The position numbers and the translations under genes are program-made. 64,000 nt of DNA from Tillandsia leiboldiana (lineage: Eukaryota > Streptophyta > Magnoliopsida > Poales > Bromeliaceae): contig CM055073.1 in NCBI GenBank assembly GCA_029204045.2, positions 26,689,818-26,753,817 on the forward strand, written 5' to 3'. Positions 46,801 through 57,229 of this stretch are shown piece by piece. The notes below the pieces were generated by a model. It was not told where the DNA came from. It did not search any database and saw only the letters and a list, made by a program, of their open reading frames with translations. Position 1 is the first letter of the stretch. Every line of letters starts with the position of its first letter.

Positions 46801-48210
46801 ATGGGGAAGGAGAAGAAGGAGATTTGGAGAAGAAGTAATTTCTATATTCTTTTTCATATCATAATTTTTCTATTTACAAATCTATATACTCTCTTATATA
46901 GTACCAAAATGTAAATATGGTAATATACTAGATAAAACTGTAGACTGCATCGGTAAGGGCTCCTCCCTCGTTGGGGATTTCAGCTCAGATCTCTTTCTAA
47001 TGCCGCATCGGTAAGGGCCTGCCCGATGTGTCGTACTGATGGGGGTATTTCCCAACCACTCAATTCGCAATGTCCGGAGTATAAATACTTCTGCCATCCA
47101 TAGATCCTGTCGGCGAGGCTTCTCGATCTATCCTCCTTCTGCTGTAGCCCTAGCTTATGTGTTTCTCCGCCTTCCCTTCGATTGTCGCCATGCCCGTCTT
47201 GGCCGCCTGAATGTTCTCGTACCCCTTGGGCTCTCGACCCTCCATGGATAAGGCTAAGGCTTTTGCGCTCTCTACTATTTTATCGTTGTAGAACAACAAT
47301 TTTTCTACTTTATTCAACTTCTTCTCTCTTCTTTATTTCTCAGGTGTTACAGAGTTTTAGATTTTATTTAAGGAACTCAAATCTTTAGACTCATTTAAAT
47401 GTAAAAAGCACTTCAAGAATCCAAATCAGAAAGGTCAAAGTGATTAATAAAATCAATGAAACAAGCACAAGGAAAGCTCAAAATCAAACACTCACAGCAC
47501 AACGAATCAAAACGAGATGTGTGGATTGAGAAGCATTCATTTAGATACTAAACACTAAAATATAGGGTGATTTCACCCATTTTTCCACAAAAGATTTCAT
47601 CAAAATAATTAATTCTCCTGTCTCTCTTAGGTATCTATGATTTCCTTTTTTTTCTTGATGACTCATCACAAGATGGGCAAGTTTAAAAGACAAGCAAGAT
47701 TTAGATGCAAAGTAGATGAGAATTCAGTTCAATGCAATTCAAAACACTTCAGATCATTTCAGGTGTTAGACTTCTTCGAGTAATTCGAACCTTAATCCCC
47801 ATTTAAATCCAACAATCACTTCAATATCACATCAAGAACCCTAAACTAAGGCATCATGATCGAACACAAACAAGGCATCAAGATCAAACACTACAAACCG
47901 CATCAGAGCCGCATCAAGACATTTCGAGCTCACGTCATAAGTTTTGATTTGAATTCAAATCTTAAAACATCAAATGAAACCCTAGGAACCACATGTATTC
48001 CACATCAAGAACCCTAAAAATCGGATCGAGATAGGAGATCGAGCATACATTTTCCCCCGAGATTACGACCCGGAGCGAGGCACGACGCGCCGGCCTCCGC
48101 AGCGCGATCTCCGTTTGGACAAGCTGGTACGAAATTTGGGAGCCCGTGGAAACCTCATCCTCCTCCTCGTCGCCTCCCTCATGGTTTTGCTTACTCCACC
48201 AAACCCCCAT
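43823..48210 (-). CDS. otubain-like protein A, predicted OTU pseudo-deubiquitinase, eight exons
   Basis: Exons (minus): 48049-48210, 46192-46233, 46028-46108, 45812-45934, 45384-45436, 45204-45253, 45029-45129, 43823-44164. All introns are GT-AG and the phases agree, giving 317 residues. Family signatures appear in order: KDRDCFYRSFVFSYM|EHIFERQD (otubains: GDGNCFFRSF-FSYLEHI), IVLLIRLITAIEIHMRR (S-IVMFFRFVTS-EIRRR), HVHAAVLSNALGVPIRVV, and the terminal LYRPENCYDILY (otubains: YRPGHYDILY). Otubains cleave ubiquitin chains with an Asp-Cys-His triad. Asp and Cys are present, but the His position is Cys, so catalysis is not expected. Exon 1 starts MGVWWSK, an N-myristoylation-like motif, followed by an acidic stretch. 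Tandem paralogue at 52561-55722. The LINE at 48389 lies just upstream of its promoter. Confidence 0.85.
46890..47360 (+). other. promoter-like insert in intron 1 of the otubain-like gene A
   Basis: This part of intron 1 (46234-48048) has no evident counterpart in the shorter intron 1 of gene B. It contains gcatcggtaagggc twice (about 46948 and 47004), a plus-strand TATA-like gtataaatac (about 47080) and a CT-rich leader-like stretch. It may be an old LTR or TRIM fragment. I could not fix its ends. Confidence 0.35.
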
Positions 48211-48254
48211 TGTCGATCGACTCGTCGAGCTCTCCGAGATGGGAAATGGAAAGG

Positions 48255-48280
48255 TTTTTTTTGGGGGGGGGGGGGGGGGG
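48255..48280. repeat. T8-G18 homopolymer tract in the leader of gene A
   Basis: In the minus-strand transcript this is C18 followed by A8, between TATA box and ATG. Gene B has only a poly-A run at the equivalent place (T run at about 55763-55777). Confidence 0.85.
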
Positions 48281-48316
48281 AGCGGGAGATAGGAGGGAAC
48301 GATATGTATTATAGGG

Positions 48317-48324
48317 TATTTATA
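48317..48324 (-). promoter_or_regulatory. TATA box of otubain-like gene A
   Basis: tatttata on the plus strand (tataaata on the minus), 107 bases before the ATG. Gene B has the same box at 55808-55815, 86 bases before its ATG, in a matching tataaatacc context. Conservation between the copies supports function. Confidence 0.65.
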
Positions 48325-48388
48325 GTAGTGTTACGAAGGGGGCGCGTAACGGTATCGGCCGTTACGTTACGGATTGTGGGGTAAAGTC

Positions 48389-48503
48389 TTTTTTTTTTTT
48401 TTTTTTTTTTTTTTTGAGAGAAAGGCAGCCGCTTCATTCATTGTGGGGTTGAATTCAGCACAGGGGGGGCGACCAGCTACCGTTAGGCATTGGGCCCAGA
48501 CCG

Positions 48504-48537
<34 letters not shown>

Positions 48538-49363
48538 AAGTATAGAATCTTTTCTAGTACGACCGAAAGAGCCTGATATCGCGTAAGGTTTGGCTGAGTG
48601 GGCGGCTCTGATTCTCAAAGATCCTTCTGTTCCTCTCCAACCAGCAGAGCCACCAAGTGGCAGCGATCGTGGTCAGAGCTCTCTTGCCCAAGCCGCCTAT
48701 CTTCAGGGCATGCGTCTCCCACATGACATCGACACTACACAAGCTGCGGACCTCTAGTTTGTTTGGTAGCAGTGCCCCAAGCAGGGCCTGAGCGGTGACG
48801 CAGGAGGCAAACAGGTGGTCCGCAGTTTCCTCGCTTCCATGGCAAAGAACGCAAGTGGACGGCCCGGTCCAATTTCTACGAAGGAGTACGTCCCGCGTCA
48901 GAACCCTCCTTCTTAGAACTAGCCAAATGAAGATTTTGACTTTCAAAGGCGCCTTGGTTTTCCAAAGCTGGGCGAAGCGGCAGTCGGGTATGCCACTGTC
49001 TTGAAGGAAGCGATACATCGACTTGACAGTGTAAATCCCAGACGATGCCCAGCGCCAGTGGAAGACATCCCTGCTGCTGTTGAGGCGGAGGTTTGGCAAG
49101 GCCGATTTGAGCTGTTCGATTGCCCCGTTCAACCCTGGCGAACCCGGTGGCACACCCTCTAAAATCAGCGCCCAGTTCCAACCGTTGCGCTCCAGGCAGT
49201 CTTTCACCCGGAGAATCTTGTCGTTGGTCAGGTGGTAAAGGCCAGGAAACTGGGTCGACAGGCTTGAGTTCCCAACCCAGATGTCGGACCAGAAGGCCGT
49301 CGATTCACCGTTGCGGACCGACCGAGTTGTCCCGCATTTGAAGGGATCCCTCGTTACCGTTTA
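48389..49363 (-). mobile_element. 5'-truncated LINE with zf-RVT domain
   Basis: Exact 16-base TSD attgtggggtaaagtc (48373-48388 and 49364-49379). The coding remnant runs from the 5' truncation to 48554. It shows the RT-proximal part (FWSDIWVG) and the zf-RVT domain (WRWASSGIYTVKSMY, LWKTKAPLKVKIFIWLV, CVLCHGSEETADHLFASC), then the typical LINE end with TWWLCWLERNRRIFEN. The 3' UTR has an internal poly-U run (plus-strand A run about 48505-48535) and ends in poly-A (plus-strand T run to about 48415). Inserted upstream of gene A. Confidence 0.93.
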
Positions 49364-49379
49364 ATTGTGGGGTAAAGTC

Positions 49380-50479
49380 GTGGCGTGCGTGATGACGACT
49401 GACACATTACCGTTTAATTGGGATTCGATCAAAATTCAGTTAGAATATAATACAGATAAAATTCATATTATAAGTTTTAAATTTGTTTAAAACTTTGGTA
49501 AAAAAATAGATTTAATTATTATGATACGGAATTTATACGTTCACTAATTAAAAATTTAAAATAAAAAAATCGGCTATTAAATTAAATTTTTTAAAAAAAT
49601 TTATACTATTAGTATAATCAGTTTTAATTTTTAAAAATATAAAAATAAATAAATATAAAATAAATTAAATTAATTTTAAAAAATAATAACAAATTATATT
49701 ACACAGCGCATAACTAACTATCAATCAAGAAATAAACTAGTAGTGGCGAGGAAGACGACGAGCGGCACGCGGCCCGAAAGGTTCCGATGGCGAGCGGCGC
49801 GCGGGCCATGAGAGGTTCCGATGGCGAGCGGCATGGAAGGCGAGCAATGAAGAAGTGGAAAAGAGAAGGCGGGGTAGGATAGCATGGGTGGGTGCTGTGA
49901 ATTGGGAGTGTTAGATTTTATGAAGGAGATAAAAAAAAAAAAAAAAAAAAAAAATTTGGAAAGAGAAGAGTGTGTGGAGCTGACAATCTTATCTGGCAGA
50001 TTGGTGTCTTGGTCATGGTGCACTGCAGCATGACAGGTGAGACTTGAAAGATGAGGATTAGTTTTTTTGAAATTCAAAAAAAAAAAAGCCAATTTTTTGA
50101 AAAATATTTCGAAATTCGCAAATTATTCGCGAATAATAATTTTTAGTTGAATATTTTTTGAATTAATTCAAATTTTTAAAAAAATTCGAAAACGATCCAT
50201 TTAATTCAGATTCTCAATAATTCGTGAATAATTCACGAATTAACTAACTATGTGTACGACTGAGAGATGTAACTACTTATGATGGTCGTACATGTGAGGG
50301 AGCTGAAGCCCGGTTGCATGCATCTTGTACACATATGCATGTGAGAGAGAAAAGAAGGAAAAATTTTTATTTTATAAAAGACGATAGAACAATAAGAGAG
50401 ATCTATTTGGCTGAGGTTTGGGGAGGAGCTATGGTGTTGTAACAATTATAATTTAGTCTATAATTTTATTTATTTGCAA
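49380..50479. other. AT-rich intergenic DNA
   Basis: Between the LINE and the 50.5-kb repeats. Homopurine and poly-A runs (near 49930 and 50075). No supported gene; the minus-strand ORFs at 49721-50092 and 50248-50445 have no domain. Confidence 0.5.
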
Positions 50480-50800
50480 ATAAATTCAACAATCAGTTTG
50501 GGCCATATTTCGGGTGCCCGTGAGGCATTTTGGGCTTCCCAATTCCCTGCACTTTGTTTTGAGCGCCCGTAAGGTAATTTCGGGCGTCCGAAACATGGAC
50601 CTTCGTGGGAAGCTCTTGGATTAAGCATACGAATGGAACACCGGGTATCTACTTTCATACCTAACTATTACTTCGGGCGCCCGCAGGATGTTTCGGGCGT
50701 CCGAAAGCCCACTCCCCCGCACAATTCCAATTCTCTAAATAAGAGTCTGAATCTTCTTGCCAGTGTCCTCAAGTAGGGTCCGAAAATGACATCTAGACGC
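50480..50800. repeat. dispersed palindromic motif tttcgggcgtccgaaa and relatives
   Basis: Copies or near copies of tttcgggcg-ccg occur at about 50508, 50550, 50577, 50673 and 50691. Two of them are the near-perfect palindrome tttcgggcgtccgaaa. Likely LTR-type promoter repeats. 50800-51387 is AT-rich with nothing else seen. Confidence 0.55.
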
Positions 50801-51405
50801 CTGATACTTATTCCGAGCATCTGAATCTGGTCTGAAACTCAGATTTTAGCGTTTCGAATTTCGTTTCGCTCCAAATTCGTTCCAAACTCATTATAAACTC
50901 TTCTAATCACACTTTAGTCATGTCTAGCCTCATCAAATCCGCACTTTGCCAATTCAACCAAAATTCGGTACATTACAGTAGGTTCATCAAACCACAATAC
51001 ACCCAAAAACTTCATGTAAACAAAATAAGAAAGAAAAAATAAGACGAAAAAAAAAAACAGTGTAAAATATGAGAAGGACAAGAAGAAACAAAATATACCA
51101 CCTAGATAATTTTGTTAAAAAAAAAAAAATCAAATATTTTTTCCTTCCATAAAAAAAAATTCAAATCCTCAAATTTCAATTCTCTTCCTCTCTTTTTTTT
51201 TCTACTATTCTACTATTTCTCTCCCTTTACTCTCTTTTGCGTTCTCCATGGTATGATACGGTTTATATATAATTCCATACTAACAGCTCTTTATATATGA
51301 TTGATGTGCTGTCTAATCCTTGTAACATTTTAGATGCGCACGAACCAGTTAATACCAAAAACATCACATCACGCATGCCACTATATTAACAATTTGTACA
51401 AAAAC

Positions 51406-51709
51406 GAAGAGGTCGAGACTGCGGAACACCTCTTCTTGTGCTGCCAATTTTCGATGGACATTCTGGCTGGAGATCTTACAAACAAAGGGTCGATTCGATC
51501 TTATGCGACACCGGTAAAGCTGTGGGAAGAGTACTCTGATAAGAGGGGCTCACTCGGGAGGAAGGAACCGGCAACCGTGGCGATTAGCTGGTGGGTTTTG
51601 TGGCTGGAGAGAAACCAGAGAATTTTCGAAGACAAAAAACAGTCGGGGCGGCACCTAGTGTCGGAGATTAGGTCCCTGAGGGCCTCCTGGAACTCGTTTT
51701 GCTCTCCTT

Positions 51710-51752
<43 letters not shown>

Positions 51753-51851
51753 CGGGGGGTCGAGACCTAGTTGTCTCATCTTGTTGCTAAGTTCATCTAC
51801 CAATTGAATGAAGCGGTAGTATGCTACCTTGTTCTCAAAAAAAAAAAAAAA
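51406..51851 (+). mobile_element. 5'-truncated LINE, copy 1 of a pair
   Basis: TSD aacaatttgtacaaaaac (51388-51405 and 51852-51869). It codes the end of the LINE polyprotein: ETAEHLFLCCQF and then ISWWVLWLERNQRIFED, to a stop near 51711. The 3' UTR has a run of about 40 T, then cgagacctagttgtctcatc and aatgaagcggtagtatgctac, and a terminal poly-A. Confidence 0.93.
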
Positions 51852-51905
51852 AACAATTTGTACAAAAACTATCAGAAAGAAGCGGTAGCATGCTGGATGC
51901 ACATT

Positions 51906-52306
51906 GGGTATTTTGTCAGGAGTGCTGGTGAACAAGTCTTTCATCAGTTCCGGTCTGACACCGGAATACCTGTGGAAAGAGTACAGTGACAAGAGGAGCG
52001 CGTTAGGAAAGAAGGAACTAGTAACCCTGGCGATTAGCTGGTGGGTGCTCTGGTTGGAGAGAAACAAAAGAATTTTTAATACCAAAAAGCAGACGGCGCG
52101 ACAGTTGCTGGCTGAGATTAGGGGCCTGAGGACTACCTGGTTCGCTTTTTGCCCCCCGTGAGCGGTTTTTTTTTTTTTTTTTTTTTCGCCCCTCCGGTAT
52201 GCCTGAGACCTAGCTGTCTCACCTTGTAGCCAAATTCATCCTCCAAATGAATGAAACGGTAGCATGCTACCTTACTCTCAAAAAAAAAAAAAAAAAAAAA
52301 AAAGAA
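51906..52306 (+). mobile_element. 5'-truncated LINE, copy 2 of a pair
   Basis: TSD gctggatgcacatt (51892-51905 and 52307-52320). Same family and same 3' structure as copy 1, only 54 bases away: ISWWVLWLERNKRIFN, stop near 52161, T run at about 52166-52186, conserved gacctagctgtctcacc and gcatgctac, poly-A. Confidence 0.93.
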
Positions 52307-52560
52307 GCTGGATGCACATTATGCATGCATCCCTTTCTAATGAACTTCAGACTATGATCAACCTGTGTAAAACCTGCACCTTCACGACAACAATCTCTTT
52401 CTTTACAAGGCACTTCTTCTCAAAACAAAACAAAAGGAAAAATGGAGAAAAGAAGAAAAGAAATCTCTTTACAAGGCACAGTTGGCGCCGTAAGCTGAAC
52501 CGTTTTCAAGGAGCAAACTCTCTACGTAGTATTCTCAGCTCGTGTAGTAACTAATTGATG

Positions 52561-55500
52561 TTAAAGCAGAAACTCCCCCAGGCCACAGAAGGTCACTTCT
52601 TCTCGATAGAGGATGCCGTAGCGTTTGTCGGGCCTGTACAGAAGGGTGATCTCGAAAGGCGCCATTGCTCTCTTTCTAACAGCAGCAGAGGTGGAAGTGC
52701 TACCGCCGCCAGAAGTAGCAGCAACAGGGTTGGGGATTTCCCTCGTGCGCCTCAGAGGAGTACCTGGAGGAGCAAGGTCAACTGGGGGGAGATTCACCAC
52801 TCTCAAGGGCACGCGCAGCGCATTACAGAGAATCTCAGCGTGCACGTGCTGGCCCGAAACTGGGGCAACTCCACCTATGCAGAACTGTTTCGAAAAGGCG
52901 CAAATGGAGAGAAAATAGATGATTCGTTTCTAAGCAAGTTTGAGGAGTAATTGCACCAGGAAAGTTATGAGCCTCTTATCTTTATTTTTTAGTTTGAATT
53001 CCACCGTCAAATTGAAAAGAAATACTCTACAAGTGATATTTAGACTTCTCTGATGATGATCATGCAAGTATTTTCAGCGAATTCAACCAAGAAATTTAAC
53101 AAAAAGAGGAAAATAGCAGGGAAGCGTTTGGAAACTCCTATTGCAATTTTCTCCAAGTTTAAATTAACCTATCTTTGATTCAAATATTGAGAGACTCATG
53201 AGCTCCGTTACAGCGTAACAGTAGGCTCAATAAAATTTGAAAGTATTTCAAATTCAATAAAATCGGACAAAATAGGAAGAGTATGGAGCTGACCTTCTCT
53301 AAGTTTCTGCCGTAAACTTGTTCAGAATTCACAACTTTTCGGATGTGAATCTCAATAGCAACAATCATCCTGAGCAACAGAATAACTGGCATAGAAGCCA
53401 AATTAGAAAACAAAAAAAGAAAAAGAGGGAAAAGTAAAAATAAAGCTAAGAGTTTATTTCTCACTCTTCATTGGAGTCTCTTCATCTTGGAATTTCCGTA
53501 AAAGTTCCCTTCGGTGTCTGAAACTACAGGAGCAGATTGCTATCCATAAAATATCCAACTATAATGAAAAATAGAAGGATGCCAACAAAGCAATGAACCA
53601 AATTTTGCATCTATCCGAACTACTACCTCGCAATACCATTCTTCACAATACCATTCTTCACCTCTGAATAACTAGAAAGCAAGTCACGGAATTCCTGGAA
53701 GTGGCAATCCCTAATCAGGACAAAAATACTGAAGGAGTAATAGGACATAGTGTTGAATTTATTAGTACACAAATCGAGTAGAGACTAGAAAAGCATGCAT
53801 CTGTACGTGTTAACTGCAATGTCAGCCCCTGAACATTTAAGCAAGTTTCATTTTGTCCCCAATACTGAAAAAAGCTGGTTTATCGAAAGACAACAAATTC
53901 AAAAAATGCAAGAGAATGAAACAACTTACTTGACAGAAAGCAGGGAAGCTGGTTGTCTTTCCTGCTAGAATTCCATCTCTCCGCTCATATTTTTCAAGTA
54001 TAGCAAGCATACGATTAACCTCGCGGCTATCTTGCATATCAAGAATATGCTCCTGTTCCACATTTAACAAGCTTTAAGACCAGAAACATTGAAGGACCTA
54101 CAGAGAATGCAGTAGTGCAAAAAACTTCTACTACCAGGTATGAGAACGCAAAGCACCGATAAAAGCATTCTATATCATTCCGTGCTTCTCTGATGGAAAA
54201 GAACTCCGAAAGATGCTGGCTTATAGAAAACAGGGGTGCTCAATCAGAGTGAAACTAGTCGTGAAAATTTAAAAGAGTTTGGCATTGACTTCCTGAACCT
54301 CTGCATGGAGAGCATTCCTCGACAGACACTTCTGCAGCACAAATATTCTGTCAATGCGCTAAATTTGTAATTTGAATCGAAATTTATATTCAATTTTTTA
54401 AATTCTTGTTGATTTCATCCAGCATATGAATCCAGCAGAATTCATATTTCAGATTTCCCTCGTGAACTCATTTTTCCCTTTTTTTGCGCACTGATCTGAT
54501 TTATTCTTGTAAATTAAAATAATAATGTTCCTATCTCCATAAAATCATAAGAGAATTCTACCTCTAGATAACCTGTAGTATGTAGTTGTAGTAATAATTG
54601 GAAATGTCTTTTCTTAATAAAATACTGAAATGGGCTCGCTACCAAGGCGAACAAGAATTAGATGAATAATAGATGAGAATTCACTGCAATTTATGTCGAT
54701 TAAAGGAATTCGACATTTTGATTATTGAATTTATTAGAGGTACTCAAATCATAGACTCATTTAGACATTGCATTAAAACCAATTCAGAAAAACCAGAGAA
54801 GCCAAAGAAATAAAGAAACGACCAATCTGAGAAGAGGATAAAAGAAGTTCAAAATCACAGGAGGAACTCTAGAATCTCAACATCGAACACAGAACAACGA
54901 ATTGGAGCGCTTATGAGATCGTAATGACAAGAGGAAACCTAAATTCTGGAATTGAACACACAGCACCCACAATTGGAGGCAGATGGTGACATCAAAACCT
55001 CATGAAGAACCCTAAAATCTCAAAATCAAACACAGAACCCGAATTGGATGCAATTTTGAGATCAAAACAAGAGAAACAACCCATAAATCTTAAATCAAAC
55101 ACACGGCGGCAGAAATAGAATCGATTGTGAGATCAAAACCATATCGAGAATCCTAAAATCTCTAAATCGAACACACAGAACCCACGTCAAGAACGTTAAG
55201 ATATCAAAATCGAACGAAGAGCACCCACAATCTGAGCAATTATCAGATAAAAATCCAAAACCACAGAAAGAACCATAAGATCCCAAAATCGAATAAGATA
55301 TAAAGAATTGGAGCGATCGTGGTATCGAAACCATATCATGAACCCTAAAATCCCAAAATCGAACACACAGAACAAGGAATCAGAATGCTTATGAGATCAA
55401 AACCACATCAAAAACCCTCAAATCTCAAAATCGAACACGCAGCACCCGGAATCTGAGGAATTATGAGATCAAATCCAAAAACACACAAAGAACCCTAAAC

Positions 55501-55722
55501 TGGGATCGAGAAGCATGCCTTTCTTCCGATGCAGGGGACATCGTTCTCCGTACGAAGCTGTGACATCCTCAGAGCGAGCTTTATTTCGACGACGAGGTAC
55601 CAATCTCGAGCCACCGCATGAATCTTACCCTCCTCGATCACCTCCACCTCCTCCTCCTCCTCCTCCCCCTTCTCCTTATCGTCGTCTTCGTGCTTTGGGG
55701 GCTTACTCAACAAAGCGCCCAT
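52561..55722 (-). CDS. otubain-like protein B, predicted OTU pseudo-deubiquitinase, eight exons
   Basis: Exons (minus): 55519-55722, 54299-54331, 54135-54215, 53930-54052, 53627-53694, 53465-53517, 53294-53385, 52561-52884, giving 325 residues with consistent phases. It parallels gene A exon by exon: NDIECFYRCFAFSYL|EHILDMQD, IILLLRMIVAIEIHIRK, HVHAEILCNALRVPLRVV, LYRPDKRYGILYR. The Asp and Cys of the triad are kept. The His position is Arg, and the following conserved Asp of HYDILY is Gly. Start MGALLSK fits the N-myristoylation pattern; a long Asp/Glu/Lys-rich stretch follows. Exon 1 appears to use a GC donor (aaag|gcatgc), aligned with the GT donor of gene A. A GT donor 21 bases earlier would give 318 residues. 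Exon 5 holds a short duplication (KNGI twice). Confidence 0.82.
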
Positions 55723-55807
55723 TGTCGCCTCCTCCGAGATGGAAATGGGAGAAATGAAAAGGTTTTTTTTTTTTTTTGGTGGGAGGGAATTGCAATCTTA
55801 AATGTGG

Positions 55808-55815
55808 TATTTATA
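55808..55815 (-). promoter_or_regulatory. TATA box of otubain-like gene B
   Basis: tatttata on the plus strand, at the position equivalent to that of gene A. Confidence 0.65.
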
Positions 55816-56579
55816 GACGGATAAAATGTATGGAGACTCCACAAACTATCTCAACTTTTCAACTTGGTCCTTTTTTGAACACTTCACTTTTTAGCGTTCA
55901 AAACAAAACCTTAAAAAAAAAAAAAACTCATTTGCTCTTTCGGTCGAAATATTCATTCAAATATAGCCATGTATTAATTTATAATTATATTAATTATTTT
56001 AAAAATTTAAGACTAAAGTTTAGTATGTTTGGTCAAAAGTTAGAAATTTAAAAATAATAAAATTTAAGTATAGGTGCCAATTGCAATATTCCGAGTTTGG
56101 GAGGTAAAAGGATTTTGGATGAGAGCGAAATAGGGATATAAACGGATCTGATTCGTGGTGAATTATCAAAAACTTGAATCCGAATCTGATAATTAAATTT
56201 AAAATTTGAAACTGATGAATCTTAAAAAATTCACATTCGAAACAAAATTCGATCAAAAATTTAAAATCCGAACATGAATTCAAATCCGAATATGACAATA
56301 TATTTTTTTTGTTAATGGGCCCCAAAAATCATAATTGCCATATGGCCCTCCTATGGCCATGCGAGCACCAGGACAGGATTATGTTGGGTGTTGATTAAAT
56401 GAATACGGTAATTTATTTATCGTGTTCTCTTTAGAATGATGCGCTTGGCCGAAATCTTGAGGTTGTTGTGCTCGTATTAGTCGCCTTTCTAACGAAGCTT
56501 TTGCCTATATTATATTAAAATCTATTTTTTTAAAATACTGATCAAATATAACATCAAACATTATATGTAGAGAGAGAGA
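55816..56579. other. upstream flank of gene B, AT-rich intergenic DNA
   Basis: No gene or repeat recognised. Homology between the flanks of genes A and B seems to end within this stretch or before it. Confidence 0.45.
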
Positions 56580-57090
56580 TGAACTGAAAGACTATCGGTA
56601 GCAAACGGGCTTTATTGCTACCAATTTAATTTTGATGATAGAACTTTCAAACCAACAATCGGCACCGTTAAAAATGATCTAAATCATTTAAACTATCTAA
56701 AAATTAAATTTCATACTTTTTTTTTTGTATTATTCTCTTATCCATCAAGCGGACACAAAAATAAACGTCTGAAAATTAATATCCTTCAAAAAGTGATGAT
56801 AGATGTCTTGTAATCAAGAATCTTGTTTTAAATAGTGTAAAGAATTCAATTGATTTAGATTTCTTTATGCCGTTAAACGAGAAAACGCTTCATATCGGCC
56901 ATTAAAATTATAAATTTTGTAATTCTTTAATCATTAGATTAATAATGTCGAACAAAATTGAAATTTGATTTCTAAATACTTCAAATTGTATAGATCATGT
57001 TCAACGGTGTTAATCGTTGATTTGAAAACTACATCATCGAAAACAAATCGGTACCAATAGTATTCCAGCATAACTCTCTCTCTATCTATA
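56580..57090. mobile_element. foldback element
   Basis: The left arm (tcggtagcaaa, attgctacc, gatgatagaactttcaaacca, caatcggcaccgtt) pairs imperfectly with the right arm (aacggtgttaatcgttg, gaaaactacatcatcgaaa, aatcggtaccaatag). GA/CT tracts flank it. Similar in size and style to 41697-42238. Confidence 0.55.
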
Positions 57091-57229
57091 GAGAGAGAGT
57101 TAGGGGGCTCCTACTATAGTCTTATTTTTTATTTTAGGGTGTTCAAATCAATAATTCATACCGCTAAATATGATCTAGGGTATATAAAGTTCTTAAAAAT
57201 AAAATTTTACTTTTTTTCGACATCGTTTG

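Noticed and set aside
49721..50092. Minus-strand ORF of 123 residues
   Set aside because: Contains a poly-Phe run from a T tract, no domain, and no splice or promoter context.
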